Shown piece by piece: positions 1-5,284 of a stretch of 5,284 bases of DNA. This stretch comes from Fibrobacteraceae bacterium. GTDB lineage: Bacteria > Fibrobacterota > Fibrobacteria > Fibrobacterales > Fibrobacteraceae. The stretch's first letter is position 1, and each line of letters begins with the position of its first letter. Both the position numbers and the translations under genes were made by a program. The stretch lies in assembly GCA_023231365.1 (NCBI GenBank), contig JALNVO010000200.1, positions 1 through 5,284 of the forward strand. The letters run 5' to 3'. A model generated the notes under the pieces. That model saw only the letters and a program-made list of their open reading frames with translations. It had not been told where the DNA came from and made no database searches.

Positions 1-340
1 AAAAAACGCTTTTGTTTTCTATGTCGGCGTCATGCTTTACGTAGCACCCCAATTCTACAAACCAATCTTCGTATTCAGGATTAACGTCCTCCTCATTGTA
101 AGAATAATGATAAAATTGTTCATCCTTTTTCTTCCGGTACAATAATTCATTTACATTCTCGCAAAGAACTTTGTTATCCGTATATGCTTTAACACCATTT
201 ATCTGTGTTGTTGAAATTACACTAACTGCTGTAATTTGATTTGTATTAATATAATTACCACACACATCAGGGTCTGCTGTTTCTAAGCAAGAAACAAGCA
301 TAAACATCAAAACAAATAGAAACAATCTACATATCTGCAT
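1..340 (-). CDS. Putative lipoprotein, partial (3' end cut by the window edge)
   Basis: An open frame on the minus strand starts at ATG 338-340 and runs without a stop to base 1, giving 113 residues of an incomplete protein. The start follows an AGGG Shine-Dalgarno-like element (348-351) by 7 nt. The N-terminus is a lipoprotein signal peptide: a hydrophobic stretch LFLFVLMFMLVS and a good lipobox L15-V16-S17-C18, so C18 should be lipidated and the protein anchored in a membrane, probably the outer one. The mature part is polar, with cysteines at 27, 60 and 99. I recognise no family. It lies 29 nt downstream of another lipoprotein gene on the same strand, with which it shares the spaced pattern VxxYx(N/D)Nxx(I/L)C (here residues 50-60), a YS pair (79-80) and W93 to C99. 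It is probably the third gene of the operon and a distant paralogue of its neighbour. Function unknown; the lipoprotein call is firm, the rest is inference. Confidence 0.8.
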   Translation of the reverse strand, partial: MQICRLFLFVLMFMLVSCLETADPDVCGNYINTNQITAVSVISTTQINGVKAYTDNKVLCENVNELLYRKKKDEQFYHYSYNEEDVNPEYEDWFVELGCYVKHDADIENKSVF

Positions 341-347
341 AAAGTAA

Positions 348-351
348 CCCT
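348..351 (-). promoter_or_regulatory. Ribosome binding site of the partial lipoprotein gene
   Basis: AGGG sits 7 nt upstream of ATG 338-340 in the 29-nt gap between the two lipoprotein genes. It fixes the start just before the hydrophobic signal peptide. No terminator or promoter is evident in this short gap, which supports co-transcription with the gene upstream. Confidence 0.5.
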
Positions 352-369
352 GCTAAAACTTAGCTTCTC

Positions 370-996
370 CTATCTATCATAGCAATCTGCATCATCAGAT
401 TGCAAATAAAAAGCGCAATTTTCATTAATGCAGCCTATTTTTCTCCAAAGTGCAGAAAATTTAAAATAATCGTAATTGTAATTCATGACTATTTCGTCGT
501 AACTGAACCACTTTGCCGTGTCTTGTTCAGACACAACATTGTAATAGTTCCCTCCATATAATGAAATATTCATTTCATTACTTCTTCCGTTTTCTGAATA
601 AATATATAGTGTAAGTTTCGTTGAATCAAGTGTTTTGCCATATTGCCTTTCGTCTATTCGGCATTCAAATATGTTCCACGCTGGGAAATTTTCTGATATG
701 AAGCAACTATCTAAGGAACTAGAATAATCAAAAATTTCTTTGTCTTTGCTTACTTGGCATTTTATATAATTGAAAGAAATGCCTTTTATATTTTCACATT
801 CCTCACAAATGCCAGAATTGACGGGCATAGATTCATAACATATTCTTTCGTTATTCAAGTAAAATTGAACGCTGTCTATTTTAGAAGTTGATTTAAAATC
901 TATTCTTATTTTCTGAAAGCACTCCAGCCCTTCTTCTGTACACCCCAAGAACATATAAACCAAAACAAAGATTAATACGTTAAATATTTTACGCAT
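370..996 (-). CDS. Cysteine-rich putative lipoprotein, unknown function
   Basis: This encodes 208 residues. After M-R-K comes a hydrophobic segment (about 4-18) ending in F16-L17-G18-C19, a lipobox with Phe instead of the usual Leu at -3. C19 is the likely lipidated residue and the protein is probably envelope-anchored and periplasmic or surface-exposed. The mature protein has ten further cysteines (26, 53, 64, 67, 80, 98, 112, 189, 194, 205), including a CEEC motif at 64-67, which suggests disulfides in an exported protein. The rest is rich in Tyr, Asn and alternating hydrophobic strands, consistent with a beta fold. I recognise no family. The ATG lies 2 nt after the stop of the large peptidase gene, and its Shine-Dalgarno is inside that gene, so the two are almost certainly translated as a pair. 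It shares a spaced residue pattern with the next lipoprotein downstream. A role as partner, inhibitor or anchor of the secreted peptidase is only suggested by position. Confidence 0.82.
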   Translation of the reverse strand: MRKIFNVLIFVLVYMFLGCTEEGLECFQKIRIDFKSTSKIDSVQFYLNNERICYESMPVNSGICEECENIKGISFNYIKCQVSKDKEIFDYSSSLDSCFISENFPAWNIFECRIDERQYGKTLDSTKLTLYIYSENGRSNEMNISLYGGNYYNVVSEQDTAKWFSYDEIVMNYNYDYFKFSALWRKIGCINENCAFYLQSDDADCYDR

Positions 997-998
997 AT

Positions 999-3900
999 CT
1001 AGAGCCTCAAGAAATCAACAATGTAATTTGAATCATTTACACTCACAGCAATTGAGTCAATCTTTGTTTCAACGAAGGGAACCCAGGTGATCTTTGTATT
1101 CTGATGCACGACAATACTCTTTGCATAAATTGCACCATAGAAATTTTTGCCTGATTGCCCTACAACGACTTCTGCATTCGGAGCAATGATTGTTCCTGCG
1201 AAGTCTGTTTGGATATAAACTCTGTCTGAGCCATAGTATACAATCTTTATATGCTTTGCAGCAGAAATCATGTCATTTGTAACTATGGTCCCGTTCCATT
1301 GAAAGTCATTTCCTATATAGAATGTAACGCTTTTTGTTGGAGCATACAACTTTGCGCCATATTGAAATTTGAGCGAACCTAATTCAAAATCGTTCATCTT
1401 ATTCAAACTGAGCTCTGAATTTGAATTGAAATTGTAATCCGTGTGACTAGAATTTGTTCCGAACGAACTTGAATAATAGGTTTCGCCAGAATTAACTACT
1501 TTTTGAAAGTAAATTGGGAAAATAGTATTTGACGTGAACCCGTTCATTAAATTAGAATAATAGTCTTGATAAGTATCGACCGCAGTAGATTTTTCTATAA
1601 TTTTTCCAGACACAGTCACATTTGAACTTTGTTTTACCACACTAGCACCGGTTTCGAGATTGCCAGAAATAAATGATCTATCACGCATAAGAACTGATTT
1701 TGAAGAATAGACATTTCCTACATAAGAGCTTACGCCCAACGCTACTCCATAATCACCATTAAATAATTTTTCATAAGATGCCACTGGGCAATAGGAGCCA
1801 CTTTGGGTAACACATCTAGCCCGGTCATTCAGCTGAAGCTTTTCTTTAGCAAGCAAGGCAACAGATAAATTTTTGCAATTTGGAGTGAGTCCTTCTGGAT
1901 ATATAGTTGCATCATATCGTTCACAGTTATGCGCGAATCCGTTCCCTAAATAGCCCTTTTCCTGAATGTCACAATACCCGTCTCCATCGGAATCGTCATC
2001 GATAGCGGCATGCAAACCGTCACCATCAAAGTCAGATTGTACGATGTATGACCATTGTGGCTCGTTGATTGAATGATAAATTTTTTCTCCGTTTGTGCCT
2101 GTAATTACGTATACGTATGGCATAAACTTATTGCTATAAGTCTCACATTTTTTATAGTCCAGAATTTCATCATAATCTTCAATTCCATCTTCATCGGAAT
2201 CTTTTTTCATGGGGTCTGTTCCAAACCGCTCTTTTTCATCGATATCAACAATTCCATCACCATCTGTATCATTAAAGACATCTGCATTAGAAGAACGGCC
2301 TTTTGCATAAAGGGGAGGAATGTAATAACTGAAATAAGCGTAATCAATCAATTCCTTCCCAGAAATAGCCTCCAAAAGCTTTGTCAGTTTTGTGCCATTA
2401 GCAAAAAAATTGATAAGAACATCCAGTCCAAGAAAAGAAATATTGCAATAATATCGCCACTCTTCTTCTCCCATATTGTAAGCATTTAATACATGAATAT
2501 AGACATTACCATTGCTTGCAATTTTATAGCCATTGAGAATCAAAGAATGGGTCTCGTAAGCCAATTTTTTGTTCACTTGTGATAGTCCCATTACATTGCC
2601 CGATTCTATGGTACTTATTATCGTATAGAGATTCGGGGGGCCAGCGAACCAACCATCCACAGATGTATTTACAATATAATTTGATATTGGAATAACTCCG
2701 CTAGCAAGATACGCATTTATAAGTGCCGTATAGGTTGCTTGGTCCCACAGGTCCTGATTTAATGCATATTTTACAGCTTGCATAGTTTCTATTGGGCCAC
2801 CACCATCTGTATTTCCCAAGCCACCTCTTACATTATACATGATTTCATCTTCAGAAATATCACCGCCCTTGTAGTGATTAATCATTTGAGCCATAGTGAG
2901 CCAACAGCGGTTTTTTACGGCTTTATTCTCGTTACCATCGTAATCTACTTTCGGAAAAACTTTATTCCAATTATCCTTATTGAATCCAACGCTCCAATTG
3001 TCGGCCAACATTCTTGTATCTTTCATTGCACAAAATGCAGTTGCTCCGAAGCATTTATTTTTTACATAAGAAATAGACCGCGGATCACTGCTAGGATACG
3101 CTGAATACACATTCTCAACTTTGTAGCTTTCTTGCAACCATTTTATATTTTTAGTTACTGAATTTGTTCTCGTATGCAATGTCTCTGTATGCACAAAAAT
3201 TTGGATGATGCCGAACGGATTTAAATGGCTTTTGAAGGAACTCCATGTATTTGAAAATACATTTCCTCCGTAGCACGCGGAATAGACTACAGGAGCGACA
3301 TACTTGGTAGCCTTCTTAACTGTTTTCTTTGCCCATTTCTTAGCCTTTTTCCACCACCGTTTATATAGCATTGGAGGGCTTTTGCCGGCGTTTCCCATTT
3401 CGGGTGCGGCGTCATCTCCAGTTATGTAGTAGTATTCCTCATCTTCGTCATTTTCACTCATGGATACTTCTATAAGGGGCTCCGCAAGCCATACATAATT
3501 TCCGGCAGGAAGAACGGGTATTCTGAGTGATGTCTGCATGGTAAACATAGATACAACCGTGTCCGCAAATACCACGGAATCATTCACCAAAGTATCCCTG
3601 ACGACAATCAAGTGATACCAACTTACACTGTCAATCGAACTCCATGCAAGGTCAATTGAGTCCACATCAGCCTCGTCATACCGCATGACGGGATCGGACA
3701 CAACCACAGGAATCGGATTTTCATTTGGCGATTCCCAGGCTCGATAAAAATTCCAGTTATCTACGAACCGAGCGTCCAAAAATTTTCCCGAGGAGTCCCT
3801 TTGTAATGCAAGGCGTTGTCCATCAATCAATCCCTGATTGAAACCCATATCGAAATCCGCCTTTACAAAAGAATCCGCCGTTTTCCAAAGTTTTTTAGCT

Positions 3901-4670
3901 ACAGCTGTTGAAGAGCCCGTCGGCTTCCATCCATAAGCAAAATACGCCAGAAGATTTCCATTACATTCAGCCCTCAATTCGCCACGATGTTCTATGGTGT
4001 CCTGAGTTGGAATATAACCATGCCAAACTTTTTGTCCCAACGAATCTGTTATGGCTCCATTCAAATTTGCCGATACAGAAACACCATCCTTATTCTTGAC
4101 AATTATCGAAGACGAATCGGAACTCAACTGCTGTAGCACCTGCAATGAAACAGAGTCTTTTTCAATTTCGACAAACTGCACTACAGGACAACCTTGATGC
4201 TTGCCAACATCAAGCACCAACGATTGACCACCCGACAGGATATCGACATTTTCGGCGATAGAGAACGTGTTGGACGCAGGCTGGGACGGATCATCCTCTT
4301 TCGTCCAGGTAGACCAGTCTGTATTGTGGAGCCCCACCGCATATCCCGAAACTCCGCCTAGGGTGTCTCCGGGATAAAGAACAACATTAGGGAAATAAAC
4401 CACCAATGTGGCGCTGATAGAATCTTCATACGTCCAATTAGCTATTCCATCGGGCAAATAATATAAATCTGGTTCAGCAATGAGGGATGTATCCTGAACT
4501 GCGTGATAGCGAAGTTCAACGCCTCTTAACGTGTCGTTTGTGTTATTCTCTATCTTGAATCTTAAAACAGTCTGGTTTGATTGAGAAATCTGTTCATCTA
4601 ATGTATAAACAGTAATGGCTCCGACTAAATTTGCCAAAGCAAGATTCAAGCATAGAATCATTTTTTTCAT
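999..4670 (-). CDS. Secreted multidomain protein with papain-like cysteine peptidase domain
   Basis: This encodes 1223 residues and is complete. Visible order: signal peptide 1-18 (MKK, then a hydrophobic core ending LVGA); a beta domain about 19-140 resembling cellulose-binding-module-3-like domains (LRFKIENNTNDTLRGVELRY); a second beta region about 150-250; an FN3-like domain about 326-405; an acidic patch 406-420; a Lys/Trp-rich cationic segment 436-457; a papain-like (clan CA, C39/C70-like) peptidase domain about 535-745 with C589 in CWLTMAQMINHY, H708 in THSLILNGY and N729 before W738; thrombospondin type 3-like calcium loops about 799-840 and 879-903; and a beta-rich C-terminal domain about 975-1200, possibly DUF7305 or choice-of-anchor-like, with motifs such as GTIIAPNAEVVVG and GAIYAKSIVV. 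Expected location is outside the cytoplasm; the substrate is unknown. The ATG is chosen because it gives the KK n-region; its Shine-Dalgarno (TAAGAAA, 4677-4683) is weak, and M4 is an alternative. The gene is first in an operon with two lipoproteins. Its 3' part is clearly more AT-rich than its 5' third. Domain family names are from motif recognition, not a search. Confidence 0.9.
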   Translation of the reverse strand: MKKMILCLNLALANLVGAITVYTLDEQISQSNQTVLRFKIENNTNDTLRGVELRYHAVQDTSLIAEPDLYYLPDGIANWTYEDSISATLVVYFPNVVLYPGDTLGGVSGYAVGLHNTDWSTWTKEDDPSQPASNTFSIAENVDILSGGQSLVLDVGKHQGCPVVQFVEIEKDSVSLQVLQQLSSDSSSIIVKNKDGVSVSANLNGAITDSLGQKVWHGYIPTQDTIEHRGELRAECNGNLLAYFAYGWKPTGSSTAVAKKLWKTADSFVKADFDMGFNQGLIDGQRLALQRDSSGKFLDARFVDNWNFYRAWESPNENPIPVVVSDPVMRYDEADVDSIDLAWSSIDSVSWYHLIVVRDTLVNDSVVFADTVVSMFTMQTSLRIPVLPAGNYVWLAEPLIEVSMSENDEDEEYYYITGDDAAPEMGNAGKSPPMLYKRWWKKAKKWAKKTVKKATKYVAPVVYSACYGGNVFSNTWSSFKSHLNPFGIIQIFVHTETLHTRTNSVTKNIKWLQESYKVENVYSAYPSSDPRSISYVKNKCFGATAFCAMKDTRMLADNWSVGFNKDNWNKVFPKVDYDGNENKAVKNRCWLTMAQMINHYKGGDISEDEIMYNVRGGLGNTDGGGPIETMQAVKYALNQDLWDQATYTALINAYLASGVIPISNYIVNTSVDGWFAGPPNLYTIISTIESGNVMGLSQVNKKLAYETHSLILNGYKIASNGNVYIHVLNAYNMGEEEWRYYCNISFLGLDVLINFFANGTKLTKLLEAISGKELIDYAYFSYYIPPLYAKGRSSNADVFNDTDGDGIVDIDEKERFGTDPMKKDSDEDGIEDYDEILDYKKCETYSNKFMPYVYVITGTNGEKIYHSINEPQWSYIVQSDFDGDGLHAAIDDDSDGDGYCDIQEKGYLGNGFAHNCERYDATIYPEGLTPNCKNLSVALLAKEKLQLNDRARCVTQSGSYCPVASYEKLFNGDYGVALGVSSYVGNVYSSKSVLMRDRSFISGNLETGASVVKQSSNVTVSGKIIEKSTAVDTYQDYYSNLMNGFTSNTIFPIYFQKVVNSGETYYSSSFGTNSSHTDYNFNSNSELSLNKMNDFELGSLKFQYGAKLYAPTKSVTFYIGNDFQWNGTIVTNDMISAAKHIKIVYYGSDRVYIQTDFAGTIIAPNAEVVVGQSGKNFYGAIYAKSIVVHQNTKITWVPFVETKIDSIAVSVNDSNYIVDFLRL
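1005..1008 (-). promoter_or_regulatory. Ribosome binding site of the lipoprotein gene, inside the upstream CDS
   Basis: GAGG lies 8 nt before ATG 994-996 and within the last codons of the large gene, whose TAG is at 999-1001. With only 2 nt between stop and start, this arrangement favours translational coupling of the lipoprotein to the peptidase protein. Confidence 0.6.
1071..1748 (-). other. Beta-rich C-terminal surface domain (DUF7305 or choice-of-anchor-like)
   Basis: Residues about 975-1200. Short strands with Gly/Asn turns recur: VGNVYSSKSVLM, FISGNLETGASVV, FAGTIIAPNAEVVVGQ, GKNFYGAIYAKSIVVHQNTKITW. The 'G.iiAPna.v..g....fyGaiyaksi.v..n..i' motif resembles C-terminal domains of pilus-tip and surface-adhesion proteins in DUF7305 or choice-of-anchor A families. 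Family assignment is tentative; that it is an extracellular beta-solenoid or sandwich is more secure. About 23 residues follow it, without a recognisable sorting signal. Confidence 0.45.
1962..2276 (-). repeat. Thrombospondin type 3-like calcium-binding repeats in the large protein
   Basis: Two clusters of DxDxDG-type loops: residues 801-811 (DTDGDGIVDID) with 824-834 (DSDEDGIEDYD), then, after about 40 residues, 880-885 (DFDGDG) with 893-901 (DSDGDGYCD). GTDP at 817-820 is the usual TSP3 turn. These acidic loops bind calcium and form rigid stalks in secreted proteins. The intervening segment (about 841-878) looks inserted, with a cysteine (842) and aromatic strands. Confidence 0.85.
2436..3068 (-). 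other. Papain-like (clan CA) cysteine peptidase domain
   Basis: Residues about 535-745. Candidate nucleophile C589 starts a helix, CWLTMAQMINHYKGG, matching the 'CWaaxxqMvxxYyg' signature of C39/C70-like papain folds. It is followed by ISEDEIMYNVRGG and a glycine-rich GNTDGGGP loop before a helix. Candidate H708 lies in ETHSLILNGYK, matching '(G)HaVvlxGY'. After a short turn, the strand VYIHVLNAY supplies N729, the third triad residue, with W738 near the usual 'xxW' of this site. Cys-to-His spacing is 119 residues and His-to-Asn 21. The usual oxyanion-hole Gln just before the Cys is not obvious (N580, N582, N587 are nearby), and the residue before His is Thr instead of Gly, so activity is likely but not assured. 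Confidence 0.7.
3297..3455 (-). other. Bipolar charged linker: acidic patch then Lys/Trp amphipathic segment
   Basis: Residues about 406-458. First comes an acidic run (E406, D408-E412, D419, D420), then residues 437-456 with ten lysines and one arginine, no acidic residue, and KK pairs at 441, 444, 448 and 452 separated by Ala, Trp, Thr or Val. The 3-4 residue period would put the lysines on one face of a helix, with W439, W440 and W446 near the other. A hydrophobic stretch YVAPVVYSACYGG (457-469) follows. Possible roles are a membrane- or polysaccharide-associating helix, an autoprocessing or propeptide junction, or a linker paired electrostatically with the acidic run. The sequence does not decide among them. 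Confidence 0.6.
3456..3695 (-). other. FN3-like beta-sandwich domain of the large protein
   Basis: Residues about 326-405. A DSIDLAWSSIDSVSWYHLIVVRD stretch (core 337-359) has the 'hxLxWxxxxxxxxYxhxvxxd' layout of fibronectin type III strands B and C, and PVLPAGNYVWLAEPL (385-399) fits the later 'Lxx(G/N)xYxWxVxA' strands. Such domains usually act as spacers or stalks in secreted enzymes. The domain ends just before the charged linker and the composition shift. Confidence 0.5.
4251..4616 (-). other. Carbohydrate-binding-like beta domain (CBM3-like) of the large protein
   Basis: Residues about 19-140. The pattern is a strand with LRFKIENNTNDTL, then GVELRYHAVQD, a segment with paired aromatics (L69-Y70-Y71, W79, Y81), a strand SATLVVYF, a PGDTLGG turn and a final segment with W119 and W122. 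This resembles the 'xLKIxNNSxxxixLxxvklRYyy' signature of family 3-type cellulose-binding modules, which bind crystalline polysaccharide through aromatic residues. The match is by eye and distant; a plain beta-sandwich adhesion domain is the alternative. Confidence 0.45.
4617..4670 (-). other. Signal peptide of the large secreted protein
   Basis: Residues 1-18: two lysines at 2-3, a hydrophobic core from about residue 4, and a small-residue end (V16-G17-A18) that fits signal peptidase I cleavage before I19. There is no lipobox (C7 lies inside the hydrophobic core, too early), so the protein is expected to be released to the periplasm and then exported or surface-bound, unlike the two lipoproteins downstream. 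Confidence 0.8.
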
Positions 4671-4707
4671 TTATCATTTCTTATTGCAGGATAAAGTTGG
4701 ACGAATA

Positions 4708-4736
4708 AAAATATATTTTTTGTATGGCTCACGCAA
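4708..4736 (-). promoter_or_regulatory. Possible promoter of the peptidase-lipoprotein operon
   Basis: On the minus strand TTGCGT (4731-4736) lies 15 nt before TATATT (4710-4715), or 17 nt before TATTTT (4708-4713), inside a very AT-rich stretch, giving a leader of roughly 30-35 nt before ATG 4670. The -35 element is weak and the lineage's promoter consensus is not known to me. No other good start site lies closer to the gene. Confidence 0.3.
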
Positions 4737-4873
4737 GGGCAGATGGCGGAACTATTTGGGACAAAACGTCCGGCAATAACAAAACATTTGGCGAACATTT
4801 TCAAATTTGGCGAATTGGATGAAAAATCGAAGAGGTGTGTTCCGGCCTTTATGGCACGATTAAAAAATAAGGG

Positions 4874-4904
4874 TTGCGTTATTTGGCGCTTTTTAGCATA
4901 TATT
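4874..4904 (+). promoter_or_regulatory. Possible promoter of the PH-like domain gene
   Basis: TTGCGT (4874-4879) is followed after 19 nt by TATATT (4899-4904), the same two hexamers as proposed for the divergent operon. The start of transcription would be about 24 nt before ATG 4935. An ATTTGGCG copy (4881-4888) lies between the two hexamers and could be an operator half. The 19-nt spacing is long, so confidence is low. Confidence 0.3.
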
Positions 4905-4923
4905 TATTGGGAAAACTGAGCTT

Positions 4924-4929
4924 AGGAGG
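4924..4929 (+). promoter_or_regulatory. Perfect Shine-Dalgarno of the PH-like domain gene
   Basis: AGGAGG lies 5 nt before ATG 4935-4937. It is far stronger than the weak site in front of the large secreted-protein gene, predicting much better translation of this gene, and it settles the start codon. Confidence 0.85.
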
Positions 4930-4934
4930 ACTTT

Positions 4935-5284
4935 ATGCAGCTCTTGGCGTCTTGTGATGATCTTCTCTGGGAAGCGGCGCTTGACTATGCGGTGCGCTTC
5001 CGCAAGGAAATGCACTTGTGGAAAGACATCGTGAAGGATGAACCTGTCGAGGCGTTTTTGGGCGGAGCCACGGAATGGGGCCGCACTCTTCTCGTGCTTA
5101 CGGCGAGCCGCCTTGTGCTTTTGAATAAGCCGTGCTTCCGCAAACTCCGGGAGCGTACGGTCAGTCTCCGCGATGTGAACGCCGTGTCTTTTGAAAAGAA
5201 ACTTTTCGGGAGCCGCGTCTATATCCAGAACGGGCAGGAAATCCTCATCGTTAAAAAGGTGCAGGCGCGTTATGCGGAAAACTT
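4935..5284 (+). CDS. Bacterial PH-like domain protein, partial (3' end cut by the window edge)
   Basis: A plus-strand frame from ATG 4935 stays open to the window end, giving 116 residues. It has no signal peptide, so it is likely cytoplasmic. Residues about 1-34 form a helical, charged N-terminus (W12, W29). From about 36 the pattern EPVEAFLGGATEWGRTLLVLTASRL and LLNKP, then SLRDVNAVSFEKKLFGS and IQNGQEILI, matches small bacterial PH domains (YokE or bPH type): 'E.vl..f.G......g.LvLTd.RLlflnk', then an 'i.l.dI.sv....glfgs' strand and 'g.ei.i'. Such domains have a beta-barrel fold with poorly known ligands. Codon use is G+C-rich at third positions, unlike the leftward operon, so it looks like native core DNA. 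It is transcribed divergently from the peptidase operon and shares the 264-bp intergenic region; a functional link is not implied. A C-terminal SHOCT or zinc-ribbon module may lie beyond the edge. Confidence 0.8.
   Translation, partial: MQLLASCDDLLWEAALDYAVRFRKEMHLWKDIVKDEPVEAFLGGATEWGRTLLVLTASRLVLLNKPCFRKLRERTVSLRDVNAVSFEKKLFGSRVYIQNGQEILIVKKVQARYAEN

Noticed and set aside
2073..2489. Plus-strand open frame of 138 codons
   Set aside because: It lies entirely antisense to the TSP3 and peptidase-end coding region, has no domain, and its Ile/Phe-rich product is what antisense reading of AT-rich coding DNA gives.
2778..3104. Plus-strand open frame of 108 codons
   Set aside because: It is antisense to the catalytic peptidase domain, whose frame carries a clear C-H-N signature; no convincing ribosome site or family.
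3908..4099. Plus-strand open frame of 63 codons
   Set aside because: It is antisense to the second beta region of the large protein, with no recognisable features.
4659..4661. Alternative start of the large protein at Met4
   Set aside because: It would remove the lysines of the signal peptide n-region and has no better ribosome site; the ATG at 4668-4670 is preferred.
4724..4822. Plus-strand 32-codon frame in the intergenic region
   Set aside because: There is no Shine-Dalgarno before the ATG, it overlaps the putative operator repeats, and the product matches nothing I know.
4671..4934. Terminator, small RNA or riboswitch in the divergent gap
   Set aside because: No stable GC-rich hairpin with a U-run or known riboswitch core is visible; the AT-rich content is explained by promoters.
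1..5284. CRISPR array, tRNA, rRNA, insertion sequence or attachment site
   Set aside because: No spaced identical repeats, cloverleaf, transposase or terminal inverted repeats could be found by reading both strands.

Overview
The window looks like bacterial chromosomal DNA of a Gram-negative, polymer-degrading lineage, most likely Fibrobacter or a relative. This is inferred from a long secreted protein with a carbohydrate-binding-like N-terminus, a chain of beta-rich surface modules, calcium-binding repeats, and lipoprotein neighbours. No marker gene confirms the taxon, and Bacteroidota-like alternatives remain open.

Layout: nearly all of the left 4.67 kb is one leftward transcription unit of three genes. 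The first (999-4670) encodes a 1223-residue secreted modular protein. In order it has a signal peptide, a cellulose-binding-like beta domain, a second beta region, an FN3-like domain, an acidic then strongly cationic linker, a papain-like cysteine peptidase domain (C589/H708/N729), thrombospondin type 3-like calcium loops, and a beta-rich C-terminal domain. Two nucleotides after its stop begins a 208-residue cysteine-rich lipoprotein (370-996). After a 29-nt gap comes a second lipoprotein (1-340) that runs off the left edge. The two lipoproteins share spaced residues suggesting that they are distant paralogues. A 264-bp divergent intergenic region (4671-4934) separates this unit from a rightward gene (4935 to the right edge) with a bacterial PH-like domain and a perfect Shine-Dalgarno.

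Base composition is not uniform. By hand count of sample 60-base lines, the right-hand gene has 36 G+C (5041-5100). The 5' half of the large gene has 29-32 (4201-4260, 3901-3960, 3661-3720). Its 3' part drops to 17-19 (2401-2460, 1381-1440), though some lines there are higher (27 at 2701-2760). The lipoprotein genes have 22-24. The shift falls near the linker that separates the N-terminal binding modules from the peptidase, suggesting modular recombination or acquisition of the distal part.

How the genes may work together (inference): the N-terminal modules tether or deliver a cell-surface or secreted peptidase, calcium loops stiffen the stalk, and the co-translated lipoproteins act in the envelope as partners, inhibitors or anchors. 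The window contains no RNA gene, CRISPR array, insertion sequence or clear terminator that I can see.
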